64,000 nucleotides of DNA from Rubripirellula tenax (GTDB taxonomy: Bacteria; Planctomycetota; Planctomycetia; Pirellulales; Pirellulaceae). The position numbers and the translations under genes are program-made. A model generated the notes under the pieces. That model did no database searches. It was not told where the DNA came from and saw nothing but the letters and a program-made list of their open reading frames with translations. Shown here in pieces: positions 1-8,529 of the stretch. The stretch is from NCBI RefSeq assembly GCF_007860125.1, contig NZ_SJPW01000003.1:124001-188000 (forward strand), given 5' to 3'. Numbering within the stretch: position 1 is the stretch's first letter; every line of letters begins with the position of its first letter.

Positions 1-756
1 AATTCGTTGTTCCGAACCCGGCTGACCAGAAGAATTGTTCCAGTAAGCCCCGGCTTCCTCCACATTCATGCGGTTGAAGCTGATGCGATTCGAGCCGTCT
101 CGTGACCAGTAAGGTTCCGTATTGAAACTGTCTTCGCCGGTGATGATTTCGTGGAGCCCGCTGCCGTCAGCATTCATGACGCAAACGGAAGAAAGCCATG
201 AACCACAACATGGACCGTCAGCCGCATAGCGTCGGAAGAAGGTCATCTTGCTGCCGTCGGGACTGAAGTTCGGCTTGAAGTTCCACTGTTCGGTGTCGGT
301 CAGGTAGGTGATCTCAGATGTCTTTGTCATCGGGTCGAACACCGTCCGGGCAAGCTGCCATCTTCCTTTTGCGTCCGCCGTGGTGCAGACATAAGTCACT
401 TTGTTTTCGAGAGTCAGCACGACATTTTCAGTGCCGTCATTTGACTTGACGTTTCGAGAAACAGAGCCATAGCCGGTCTTGCTGAACGTGATCATATTCG
501 CCGATGTTGCCTTCGACAGTTTTGCCCTGTCACCGTTCTGGTTCGACACAGAGACCTCCTTCGTGCGCGTCGCGCCTTCGAAACTGTAACGACCTTCCGC
601 GTCGGTCGTCACGACGAGTCCAGTATCCTGCAGCGTGACCGTTGCACCGTCGAGAGGAAGGCCTTTGCTCCCGTTCATGACCAAACCAGAAAGCGTGGCT
701 GATTGTGCGGAAGCACAGCTCGTCAGCACCAAACACAATGAGATGAATCGGAACAT
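1..756 (-). CDS. Secreted carboxypeptidase-regulatory-like / PD40 beta-propeller protein (3' end outside window)
   Basis: Reading the minus strand from an ATG at 756 gives an open frame of 252 codons that runs off the left edge. It starts with a signal peptide (MFRFISLCLVLTSCASAQ; the Cys could make it a lipoprotein). Residues about 20-115 look like a carboxypeptidase regulatory-like domain (SGLVMNGSKGLPLDGATVTL, TDAEGRYSFEGA). From about residue 150 come WD40-like/PD40 blades of the TolB type (FSPDGSKMTFF, MNADGSGLHEI, PYWSRDGSNRISF). The family is usually periplasmic or surface-bound; the substrate is unknown. AGGTGA lies about 7 nt before the ATG. The frame has no internal start that would fit better, and it was recovered by direct translation because it is open at the edge. 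Confidence 0.8.
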   Translation of the reverse strand, partial: MFRFISLCLVLTSCASAQSATLSGLVMNGSKGLPLDGATVTLQDTGLVVTTDAEGRYSFEGATRTKEVSVSNQNGDRAKLSKATSANMITFSKTGYGSVSRNVKSNDGTENVVLTLENKVTYVCTTADAKGRWQLARTVFDPMTKTSEITYLTDTEQWNFKPNFSPDGSKMTFFRRYAADGPCCGSWLSSVCVMNADGSGLHEIITGEDSFNTEPYWSRDGSNRISFNRMNVEEAGAYWNNSSGQPGSEQRI

Positions 757-902
757 TTTGAATCACCTGAAGGAGTTGCAATACGACACCGTGTGGGCTT
801 CTTCCACGCAGGCGGCAGGCAGGTGCCCGACGGTGGCTGCAAAGACCCTGCTGTTCTCAGGAGCCTGAAAGTAAGAAAAAGCCGTCATTAGATCGTTACG
901 GG

Positions 903-1979
903 TCATTGCTTGTCGTCTTTCGAACTGTTGGACGAAAGAGAAAGATACTGGTCAAACCATTCGACCTCCATCGAGGTCGCTTCGCCGAACTTTTTGCCGT
1001 AGACGCCGTAATGGGCGATTCCTTCGAGCACGTGATATTTGACGCTCGTGCCGTTGGCTTCAAGAATTTCTGCGACGCGTTTTCCGTTCTTGGTGCGATC
1101 CATCAGCTCTTCGTTTTCGGCGTCGATAATCAGCATCGGAATCGTGATTTTTTCCGCCGCTTCGATCGCGCTGTAACCGATGCCTTTGGCGGAATTGTAC
1201 CGCATATGAGCGTAGCTCGACATCTTTCCACCCGGAGCACCCGTCTCAAACGGAACTGGCTCAACTTCGCCTCGCGCCTGTTGCGTTTGCAGACGCAAAA
1301 CACGGCGCTCCGCCGCGGGGCCTCGTCCGCCGCCCATTCCGGGAACCTGCACTGCTGCACATCGCACTCGCGCATCGTTTGCCGCGATCCATGTAGCCAG
1401 TCCGCCGCCGTAACTTGTGCCAAGAATGCCGATTCGATTTGGATCAACATTTGGTTCACCGGCGACGAATGCGATCGCGTTGCGGATGTCTTCGACCTGA
1501 TCAGCGAAATCCATCTGCCAGCGAATGGCGCGAGCTTTCACGGTCACCTCGCCGTTCTCATCCGGTTCGGGCAACGCTTCCAGCAGTTGAAGTTTACTAT
1601 CGCTCTCACCCCAGCCTCGGTAATCGAACGCAAAAAAGGCATAGCCCTTTTTCACGAACACGGGAGCCATGCGAGCAGGCGTGCCCTTTTTTGTGCCGCC
1701 GGTGCCGGCGATGAAAACAATCACGGGAAGTCTCGCGTCCGCAGCGACATCTTTGGGCAGATAAAAATCGCCCGCCATTTTCGTCCCGTCACTCCAAATC
1801 GAGACCGAACGCCGCTCGACCGTATCCGCCAACGCAGGGTACTTTCGTTCGATGGCAGCAGTACGCGACTTGTTTTGCTGGGCAAATGCCGCCGAAGTCA
1901 GGTTGCAGATTGCGGCGACGCACGGAACAATCGTGACAAAATCGGACTTCAGATTTCTTTGCTGGTTTCGCATCAACAT
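903..1979 (-). CDS. Secreted alpha/beta hydrolase (dienelactone hydrolase / S15-like)
   Basis: The protein has 358 aa. A hydrophobic stretch at about 13-33 ending in AFAQQ looks like a signal peptide, so it probably acts in the periplasm or outside. The catalytic triad of an alpha/beta hydrolase is visible: nucleophile elbow GTSYGGG (Ser189), acid in IIDAENEEL (about Asp286) and His in IAHYGVYG (about His323). The oxyanion region is VFIAGTGGTKKG (89-99), followed by FDYRGWGESD. It is likely an esterase or peptidase-like hydrolase; the substrate cannot be read from sequence. ATG at 1979 and a second ATG at 1973 are both possible starts. The upstream 260 bp hold a broken frame listed separately. 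Confidence 0.85.
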   Translation of the reverse strand: MLMRNQQRNLKSDFVTIVPCVAAICNLTSAAFAQQNKSRTAAIERKYPALADTVERRSVSIWSDGTKMAGDFYLPKDVAADARLPVIVFIAGTGGTKKGTPARMAPVFVKKGYAFFAFDYRGWGESDSKLQLLEALPEPDENGEVTVKARAIRWQMDFADQVEDIRNAIAFVAGEPNVDPNRIGILGTSYGGGLATWIAANDARVRCAAVQVPGMGGGRGPAAERRVLRLQTQQARGEVEPVPFETGAPGGKMSSYAHMRYNSAKGIGYSAIEAAEKITIPMLIIDAENEELMDRTKNGKRVAEILEANGTSVKYHVLEGIAHYGVYGKKFGEATSMEVEWFDQYLSLSSNSSKDDKQ

Positions 1980-1989
1980 CTTTCAGGTT

Positions 1990-2193
1990 TGGCGTTCGCG
2001 TGTCGTTGTACAGTGGGCTTGGTTGGCCTCCCGCGGCGATTGGAAACAAAGCATCTTCGATGCGATCACCGCATCGCTGAAACTTGTTGCGCAGAAAGAA
2101 CTCGATCTAGCCCCACTGGTCAATCGCGCCGGCCGGGTGATGAAACAGTTTCCCGGCTCCCGGAGTTGTATAGGCCGCTTTCGCGAAACTCAT
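1990..2193 (-). pseudogene. Possible gene relic, frame broken by one TAG
   Basis: On the minus strand an ATG at 2193 opens 28 codons ([20 protein letters not shown] and 8 more) up to a TAG. The same frame then continues for about 40 codons (IEFFLRNKFQRCGDRIEDAL, then FPIAAGGQPSPLYNDTRTPN) until it overlaps the hydrolase start in another frame. The composition is protein-like on both sides of the stop, which suggests a truncated old gene. I do not recognise the family. It could also be a chance open frame. Otherwise the stretch 1980-2243 holds nothing recognisable. Confidence 0.3.
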
Positions 2194-2243
2194 CTGTAGC
2201 GATTCGGTCTTGGGATACTCTCAAGTTTGGACCGCTGATGCTC

Positions 2244-5200
2244 TTAGTTCTGTAGCTCGTCAAACGCGGCCTTTAGCTTCTCGCGTGCGGCGCGTGCATC
2301 GTCAGTCGGAATGTTCTTGATGGGCTGTGCTGGTGGCTCCCATAGCTTTACTACCGGGCGGAGTTCATTCTTGTTGTTCAGAATGTAGGTCTGGCTTCTG
2401 AGGTGTCTCGCATCCTGATGCTGGACGTGGACCCATTCTCTTGGTTCACTCGGCTTGCCAAGTAACTGAGGCAGGAAGCTTCGTCCGTGGATTTCCTTAA
2501 TCGGGAGCGGAGCACCAGACAATTCGCAAAGTGTGGGAAGCAGGTCAGAGAAATCGATCAGGTCAGGGCAGGTCGAACCCGCCAGGATGTGCTTTGGCCA
2601 GCGAACGATCAGTGGAACGTGAGTGCCGCGGTCTGTCATCGTGCCTTTGCCGCCCTGAATGGTTTTTCCATCACCCCACGAGTTGCTGAGATCGCGATCT
2701 GTCCCGTTGTCCGCCAGAAAGAAGACGACGGTATGATCGGCAATGCCTTGATCCTCCAGGGTTTGCAAAAGCTGGCCGGTGCACTTGTCGAGGTACTTCA
2801 CCATGTCGGGAAAATATTTTGGGTCGCCTTTGTGTTCGTTGTGTAGTTTGCGATAGCTCTGGTCTTCCGTATCTGGCGTTGGTTCCCACGGGAAGTGCGG
2901 CAGTGGGGTCGCAAAGTACGCCAGAAACGGCTGGCGCTGCTCGACGCTGGTCTTCATGAATTCGCTTAGAAATTCGATATCTACGTCCGGGCCGTAGCGA
3001 TCCTGAATTTGTTCGGTGATCAGCGTGCCGTTTCGGTTGAGGTTTGGTTGCCAGTACCGCGGCGTCTTCTCTCCTGCGCTGTCGAAGATCTGCCAGACCT
3101 GGTACTGGTCAAACCCGAATGCGTTGATCGTGTTGTGTTGATGAAGCAACGACATGTGCCACTTGCCGGCAATGGCTGTGTGATATCCCTGCGTCTTCAA
3201 TTGCCGTGCGAAGCTGGGTTGATCGGGCGAGAGATAGGTCTCTTCCTGCCGTCGACTGTGAAGCACATCGATGAGGCCATTCTTGAACGGGTAGCGTCCC
3301 GTCAAGAGGCTCGCTCGCGAAGGTGAGCAGAATGGGTTTGAAAAACAGTGGGTGAACCGCATGCCCTGCGCTGCCAGAGCATCAATATTTGGCGTCAGGT
3401 GTTTGCCTCCATAGGTGGAAAGGCATTCTATCCCCATGTCATCAGCAAGAATGATCAGAATGTTGGGCTTCGTTTTCGTGTCTGACGTTGCATCGTGCGA
3501 AAGAACATCCGGTTCTGTCACAGGAACAAGTCGAACGGCATCCGCAATCACATACCCGTCGGTCCCCGCAGTAGTGATCTCGATGGCCGCGCGCGTCTTG
3601 CTCGAAAAATCAAAGCGTCCCAGCTTGTGCCAACCATTTTCGGCGGGCTCGTTCTGCTGATTGACAACAAGTTCTGATTCTCCTTTTGCGTGATGGATTG
3701 TCATCGGAACGTTCGTGGCTCGGTTGCGATGCGATGTGTAAGCAACGTGAACTTCATATCGTCCGTCCTTCAGCTCACTCCATTCAAAGTGAATCGTCTT
3801 CTCGCCTTTGCCATCGTTGTCGTCGTGTAAATACGAGTCACCGATGTAACCAGTTCCGAAGCTGCTTTCTTGCCATTCTCCGGTCCTTTTTGCGTCTGTG
3901 TCGTCCAGCATATTGCCTTCAATCGTTGCCGGCTTGTCCTTTGGTGGTGCCTGTGCTGACTTGCTTTTGCTTTTCCATTGGACGATCAGACTGTTCGCCA
4001 ACAGTTGCTTGTGAAGCTGAGCGTATTCGACTTCCTGAACAGACACACTCTTTGCGATTGCGAGACTCGCTGCGATTGCGGCGCTTTCACTCAAGGTCAT
4101 AAAGACAGGTTCCATCCGGATGGAACCATGAGCCACATGCGACGTTGACAGGCAAATCGGGGCGAACAGATTTTCACATTCGCCTTTGCGAGGAATGATC
4201 GATCGGTAGGAAATCCCATACGGTTTCGGCGGGACGTGCCAGATCACGCCGTCGTGACGCACGAATCCTTTTTCGTTGACAAAGAACTGCACCACATGAG
4301 AGTCCATCCCGAACGATCCCAACCCGACCGGATCATCAGCCATGCGTTTGCCTTCGCAATCGGCTTGCGTCATCACATAGTCGGCGACCATTCGGCGTGC
4401 TTCGCGAATGTAGATCATGTAGGGCCAACCACCGTTGTCTGTAAACTCATCTTTGGGCAAACCGAATTCTGCAACCCTGGTGCGAATCGCCTCCGGCACT
4501 CGCGGGCTGTTTGACAACGTCCATAAGAACCCGCGAATGTACAGTTCATGAGCCTCTTCGATCTCGCGTCGTTCTTCGTACGTCGCTTCCGGATAGTCCC
4601 AGTTGGCTCCGTCATAATCACTTCCGACGGCATGCATGTTGTTCCAATCGACTTTCGACGCCGACCCGGCCAAACCATCGATCAAGGCGGGTAACCGAGA
4701 GTCACCCGCCTCAAAGTTCCTCAGCAGGAGTTCATGATCGATGGCCCGGTAGCCTGCCGGCTTGTCGAGAGGAATTCGTAACGTGGGATCAGACGTTAGA
4801 CATAGGCGGTAGTTGTACGCCTGGATCTTTCGATCGCCTTGGCCGTTGGTCAGGCCTTCGATCTTGTGTACATGAGGCAGCAGTCCGCTGTCGGGTTTTC
4901 CGGGAACGATGTAGGGATCGACATCGACAATGAAATGATCCTTATCGCCTTGCCGATAATGAATACGTGGTTGGGTGTCCCCGCGCCGAACGCCAGCCAA
5001 ACTTTCACCGTACTGTTCTTCGGGCTCGCGTCCGACCGTATAGGTGACACCGGCCGCCGCCATCAGATCACCAACGTAAGTAGCGTCGATGAACATCTTG
5101 CCGCGATAGGTCAGACCGTCGAGCGTTGTGATAGACACGATACGCTGACCGTCCAGTTCGACACCGGACTCGCGGTTCAGCTTCGCGTTGAAGACGACAG

Positions 5201-5618
5201 GAACACCCGCCTCATTGATCAACTTCTTGAATACAGCTCGCCCCACGTGCGGCTCAAAACTGCGCACGAACTTTTCGCCGTAGTGTTTGGCAATCGCGTC
5301 GTAAAACTCAGACGCAATTCCGCCGAACGTATCTCTGCGGCCTAGAAAGTCAGTCGCGCCCAGCCCACTGGCACTCATGCCGCCGAGGAAATGCGTCGGA
5401 TTGACAAGAATCACTGAGTGGCCTTGACGTTTGGCCGCGATCGCCGCCGTGACGGCACCGGAGGAATCTCCGTAAACAACGATGTCGTAGACGGGATTCT
5501 CGCCCGTCGTTTCCGCATGCCCCGGTCGTTGAAACACAGGGAGCATCAGGAGGAATCCGACGAGAGCACGGAGTAGCACTCGCGGGTGAGACTGTCGGGC
5601 AGGTTTAGAGTTGTTCAT
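2244..5618 (-). CDS. FAD-dependent oxidoreductase - golvesin-like - sulfatase fusion protein
   Basis: Three regions lie in one frame of 1124 aa. A signal peptide comes first (RALVGFLLMLPVF, ends near GHAE). Residues about 43-530 are a FAD-dependent oxidoreductase of the FAD_oxidored type: dinucleotide motif VVYGDSSGAVTAA, then FIDATYVGDLMAAAG and a C-terminal SESAAIAASLAI. Residues about 562-700 resemble the golvesin/xanthan-lyase-associated domain (GTGYIGDSYLHDDNDGKGEK; DGYVIADAVRL). Residues about 717-1119 are a type I sulfatase: metal ligands in ILADDMG, formylglycine site C764-S-P-S-R with following LLTGRYP, GKWH, and ADNGTDR. I chose ATG 5618 over an upstream TTG at 5636; it lies 14 nt after the stop of the peptidase gene upstream, so the two are probably one operon. 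Probable role: degradation of sulfated polysaccharide. Activation would need a formylglycine-generating enzyme encoded elsewhere. Confidence 0.88.
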   Translation of the reverse strand: MNNSKPARQSHPRVLLRALVGFLLMLPVFQRPGHAETTGENPVYDIVVYGDSSGAVTAAIAAKRQGHSVILVNPTHFLGGMSASGLGATDFLGRRDTFGGIASEFYDAIAKHYGEKFVRSFEPHVGRAVFKKLINEAGVPVVFNAKLNRESGVELDGQRIVSITTLDGLTYRGKMFIDATYVGDLMAAAGVTYTVGREPEEQYGESLAGVRRGDTQPRIHYRQGDKDHFIVDVDPYIVPGKPDSGLLPHVHKIEGLTNGQGDRKIQAYNYRLCLTSDPTLRIPLDKPAGYRAIDHELLLRNFEAGDSRLPALIDGLAGSASKVDWNNMHAVGSDYDGANWDYPEATYEERREIEEAHELYIRGFLWTLSNSPRVPEAIRTRVAEFGLPKDEFTDNGGWPYMIYIREARRMVADYVMTQADCEGKRMADDPVGLGSFGMDSHVVQFFVNEKGFVRHDGVIWHVPPKPYGISYRSIIPRKGECENLFAPICLSTSHVAHGSIRMEPVFMTLSESAAIAASLAIAKSVSVQEVEYAQLHKQLLANSLIVQWKSKSKSAQAPPKDKPATIEGNMLDDTDAKRTGEWQESSFGTGYIGDSYLHDDNDGKGEKTIHFEWSELKDGRYEVHVAYTSHRNRATNVPMTIHHAKGESELVVNQQNEPAENGWHKLGRFDFSSKTRAAIEITTAGTDGYVIADAVRLVPVTEPDVLSHDATSDTKTKPNILIILADDMGIECLSTYGGKHLTPNIDALAAQGMRFTHCFSNPFCSPSRASLLTGRYPFKNGLIDVLHSRRQEETYLSPDQPSFARQLKTQGYHTAIAGKWHMSLLHQHNTINAFGFDQYQVWQIFDSAGEKTPRYWQPNLNRNGTLITEQIQDRYGPDVDIEFLSEFMKTSVEQRQPFLAYFATPLPHFPWEPTPDTEDQSYRKLHNEHKGDPKYFPDMVKYLDKCTGQLLQTLEDQGIADHTVVFFLADNGTDRDLSNSWGDGKTIQGGKGTMTDRGTHVPLIVRWPKHILAGSTCPDLIDFSDLLPTLCELSGAPLPIKEIHGRSFLPQLLGKPSEPREWVHVQHQDARHLRSQTYILNNKNELRPVVKLWEPPAQPIKNIPTDDARAAREKLKAAFDELQN

Positions 5619-5632
5619 TTGACTATTCCGAT

Positions 5633-6517
5633 TCAACCGCGCAGGACGCGAATCACTTGATTGTTTTTGATGACAAAATTCAGACGTTCATCGTTGATGG
5701 CCATTCTTAGTGGCTTCGGCTTTCCATTCTCCCGAATGATGCGCCAAGAACGCTTTCGTTGGTTGGCCAATTCGGCGACTGCCTCTGTCGTCAGGCCGAC
5801 AAAGTCCTTGTCTTCGGCATGCGACGTGGTTTCTTTAGGCTCAACAAGGCGACCGATTGCGATCCTACTCATCACGGCACGCGTGCCAACAAGGTAACCG
5901 ACACACCCGCCGTTTTCATCCACCAGAAACGTCTTAAAGCCTGCGCCCATCCCGTTTTTACCTTCGCTACGGGAGTCGTTTTCGTGCGGTGAACGAGTGG
6001 AATCGATCAAACGCACTCGGAGCATTGCATCGCCGACCAGCTCAGGCTTGCCAGCAATCGTGCATGTGTGCCCGGTGGTTGATCCGGCTTTCACGTCCGT
6101 CTTGCGCCAGGCGAGAATGTCGCCGGGCACAGCGTCCGTTAACTTCGTGACGCGTTGCCAATATCCGCCAGAGTTCTCTTCGGCCGATACAAAGGATTCA
6201 TAGTAAGTGACGGAAAGCGGGCGTTTGCGCCACGGCGCTTCTTCGCCTCTCAATGACACGTAGGCTTCGGGATACGTCTGCCGCAACATGTACCCAACCA
6301 GCCCAGAGCAGTCACATTGCACCGAACCATCGGTTTCGTCGATCTCGGTTGTGTGTTGATACTGGGTCTGTTTGAGCGATGTGAGCAGTGATTCGAGACG
6401 AGCAATATATTGGGCGCTCGGGTTGAAGCTCGAAACGTCGACCTCGTCGCCAACGACCGGATGCGGAGCAACAAAACTAATGAGCAGCAGAGCAGTGGCA
6501 AGTTTCATATTTGTCAT
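5633..6517 (-). CDS. Secreted NlpC/P60-like cysteine peptidase with I78-inhibitor-like tail
   Basis: The protein has 294 aa, with a signal peptide (ATALLLISFVAPHPVVGD). The Cys nucleophile is in QCDCSGLVGYM (Cys70) and the His in TTGHTCTIAG (His150), the arrangement of NlpC/P60 and CHAP-like amidases, with the typical PGDILAW before it. Residues about 238-294 (GLTTEAVAELANQ, RIIRENGKP, DERLNFVIKNNQVIRV) look like the peptidase-inhibitor I78 fold. That would be an unusual pairing of a peptidase with an inhibitor-like module. Likely role: cleavage of peptides or cell-wall fragments outside the cytoplasm. ATG at 6517; the FAD/sulfatase fusion follows 14 nt after its stop. Relics of other genes lie immediately upstream. 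Confidence 0.7.
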   Translation of the reverse strand: MTNMKLATALLLISFVAPHPVVGDEVDVSSFNPSAQYIARLESLLTSLKQTQYQHTTEIDETDGSVQCDCSGLVGYMLRQTYPEAYVSLRGEEAPWRKRPLSVTYYESFVSAEENSGGYWQRVTKLTDAVPGDILAWRKTDVKAGSTTGHTCTIAGKPELVGDAMLRVRLIDSTRSPHENDSRSEGKNGMGAGFKTFLVDENGGCVGYLVGTRAVMSRIAIGRLVEPKETTSHAEDKDFVGLTTEAVAELANQRKRSWRIIRENGKPKPLRMAINDERLNFVIKNNQVIRVLRG

Positions 6518-6524
6518 GGCGGTG

Positions 6525-6701
6525 CTATTGGGATGCTTGTTGTCGAATTTGGTGTGGCGAGCAGACTCGGTAGCGATTGGCGATTTCGATCGTTCGCTGA
6601 ACCGCTTCTACCGCAGCGGTATGGTCCTGTGAAAAGTTGACCCGAATGCTGATGGTGAATTGTGGTCCGAACTGCATGCCGGGCGTGACGATGACATCGC
6701 C
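6525..6701 (-). pseudogene. C-terminal relic of a PLP aminotransferase
   Basis: A minus-strand frame reads [15 protein letters not shown], then [20 protein letters not shown] and TIEIANRYR, ending at TAG 6525. This matches the C-terminus of class I/II aminotransferases (the VxVxPGxxFG and xRxxFS motifs). A TGA lies in frame just upstream, near 6704, and no start is available, so only the last 58 or so codons of the gene remain. It joins directly to the racemase-like fragment upstream. Confidence 0.5.
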
Positions 6702-6868
6702 GCATCAGACTTCACCTCCAGCGGGTTGACAGCATAGTCCGCCATGAAGGTCGTATTGCGTGCAACTCCGGCATTCCAAAGAGACTTCAAGACGGGCATT
6801 CCGCCGACGCATGAATCTGCGAGGAAAACGGGTCGTGATTTTCGTGATGGATTCGTCGTGGTTTGCAT
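6690..6868 (-). pseudogene. N-terminal relic of an Asp/Glu-racemase-like gene
   Basis: From ATG 6868 the minus strand reads [20 protein letters not shown], then [14 protein letters not shown] and [15 protein letters not shown]. This has the layout of the glutamate/aspartate racemase N-terminus (DSGVGGLxVLxxL ... YxxDxxxxPYGxKS), including the first catalytic Cys region (here DSCVGG). The match ends near 6695. The open frame then continues to 6608 as unrelated sequence, while another frame carries the aminotransferase tail. It looks like a deletion that joined two former neighbours. Confidence 0.45.
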
Positions 6869-6879
6869 TCGCTTGTCAT

Positions 6880-8385
6880 TTACTCTGTGGCCGAACGAGA
6901 TTTTAGGACAGCTTCATACAGTTCGCTGGAAAGTTTCATCCGAGCTTCAGTGTTCAGCTGTGGATGCTCGTGAGCAAAAAAGGCGACTGTGGTTCCGTCT
7001 TCGAAGTGGCGTCGAATCCAGTTCCGAGCGGCGGTTGTTCCGCTACCTCCGCCGCCATGTTCCGCCATCACTGACTTTCCATTCTCGTGTCGCACCTGCC
7101 AGCCAAATCCGTGCTCAACCGGCTCACCGTTGTCGAACGTGCCTTGCGTGAAAAGCAAGTTGTAGCCGTTTTTCGAAAGCAGCCGAGGATCCTTTTGCCA
7201 AAGGGCCTTGTCCCATTTTGCGTAATCAACAAGCGTGGTGACCATGTTTCCCGAACCATTGAAGCGATGGCTGTCTGTCGTGCCGGTCAGTTCCAATACG
7301 TCGAAAATCCGGCGTTGCTGAAATTGATGAAACGGCTCACCGACGATCACTTCGATGATTCTGGTCAGCAGGACGTAGCCGGAATTCGTGTACTCGTATT
7401 CGATTCCGGGGGCACGACGCAGATCCATCGTCGCCAGCCACTCGGCATGAATTTCATTGGTCAGGTGAGGCAGACCGCGTTCCTCTCTGAACTTCACGAT
7501 CGCTGCCTGTTCTTTTTTCTCGATGAAGTTTGCGAGGCCACTTGTGTGCCACATCAAGTCTTTCACATAAAGCTCGCGACCTTTGACTGGCAGGTCCAGG
7601 TTGGGAAGGTAATGCGACACCTTCGCGTCCATGTCCAGTCGACCTTCTTCGATCAACATCGCCGCGCACAATGCAGCGTATTGTTTCGTGACCGATGCCA
7701 GTCTGAGAGGAGTGCGTGAAGTGACGCGTGGCCCTTTGACAAAGCCGTAGCCTTTTTGATGCTGGACGACACCGTTTTGCGTCACGAGCACGCCGATTCC
7801 GCCAACGGCTTCGGTGGGAATGGTTCGTCGAATGACATCGCCAATGCCGTCGAGTTCAATCGCTTCGGGGTCTTTGGTATCGGCCAGCCAATGAACAGCA
7901 TAGCCGATCATGAATTCTTTGCCGTCGGCCATTTCCGGATGTGACGAGAAACAGAAGACTCGCCCGTCACCATACTCCGCACGCACAATCGCCGACGTCC
8001 CCGGCATCACGCCCTCTGGCGCACCGTTTTCGGCAATTTCCGTTTTGTAGATGGCCAGACTTTGATAGTCCGGCACGTTTTTATCGTCCCATTCGCGACG
8101 CCCCAGTAACGACCCATGACCGTAGTAGATGTCTGTTGTTTCACCGATGTGGCCAAAGAACGAAGAACCTTCTGGAGACAACTGCAATTCGACCGTTCCT
8201 TTGCCACGCGCCCAATGCCTTCGGTCAACAACCCTGGCATCAATTAGATTCAACGACCACGAGTAATCGTTCGTCGCCAGATAGCTTCCAGCGCAGATGC
8301 CGAGAAAGCCACCGCCATTGTCGACAAACGCGGTCACAGCTCCCCGAGAGCGGTAACACGATTTATCACGCCCACGATTGCACAC
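6880..8385 (-). CDS. Amidotransferase-like (BPL_N) / beta-lactamase-type serine hydrolase fusion, 5' end damaged
   Basis: The frame has 501 codons from a GTG. Residues about 15-170 are the latter part of a class-I-amidotransferase-like (BPL_N) domain with [14 protein letters not shown] (Cys31) and SSHPEM (His149, Glu151), so the triad is present. Residues about 193-495 are a class C beta-lactamase/serine-hydrolase domain with S231-V-T-K234, YTN (332-334) and HGGGGSG (443-449). The first part of the amidotransferase domain is missing. A signal-peptide-like start, [20 protein letters not shown] from ATG 8417, lies upstream in a different frame and stops at 8334. The gene therefore appears to have lost an internal piece and its frame, and the protein may not be made or exported. 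Divergent from the phosphoesterase gene at 8530. Confidence 0.65.
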   Translation of the reverse strand: MCNRGRDKSCYRSRGAVTAFVDNGGGFLGICAGSYLATNDYSWSLNLIDARVVDRRHWARGKGTVELQLSPEGSSFFGHIGETTDIYYGHGSLLGRREWDDKNVPDYQSLAIYKTEIAENGAPEGVMPGTSAIVRAEYGDGRVFCFSSHPEMADGKEFMIGYAVHWLADTKDPEAIELDGIGDVIRRTIPTEAVGGIGVLVTQNGVVQHQKGYGFVKGPRVTSRTPLRLASVTKQYAALCAAMLIEEGRLDMDAKVSHYLPNLDLPVKGRELYVKDLMWHTSGLANFIEKKEQAAIVKFREERGLPHLTNEIHAEWLATMDLRRAPGIEYEYTNSGYVLLTRIIEVIVGEPFHQFQQRRIFDVLELTGTTDSHRFNGSGNMVTTLVDYAKWDKALWQKDPRLLSKNGYNLLFTQGTFDNGEPVEHGFGWQVRHENGKSVMAEHGGGGSGTTAARNWIRRHFEDGTTVAFFAHEHPQLNTEARMKLSSELYEAVLKSRSATE

Positions 8386-8529
8386 AGTAAAAAGAGCGTG
8401 ACAGCGATGAAATTCGACATGGTGGCTGATTCCAACTCGATTCGGCTCAATGGGGTTCTCCGTTGACTCGATTCTATCGAAGCAAGCAACGACGGGATAG
8501 AATTGGCGATAACAACACCGGAGACCACG

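Noticed and set aside
906-2255. Long plus-strand frame opposite the alpha/beta hydrolase
   Set aside because: It is antisense to a gene with an intact catalytic triad and signal peptide, and its own translation has no family motif and an Arg/His-rich composition.
6880-8385. Interpretation of the serine-hydrolase fusion as a resistance beta-lactamase
   Set aside because: The SxxK, YxN and HGG motifs fit the broad esterase/DD-peptidase group; fusion to an amidotransferase-like domain and the damaged start argue against a resistance enzyme.
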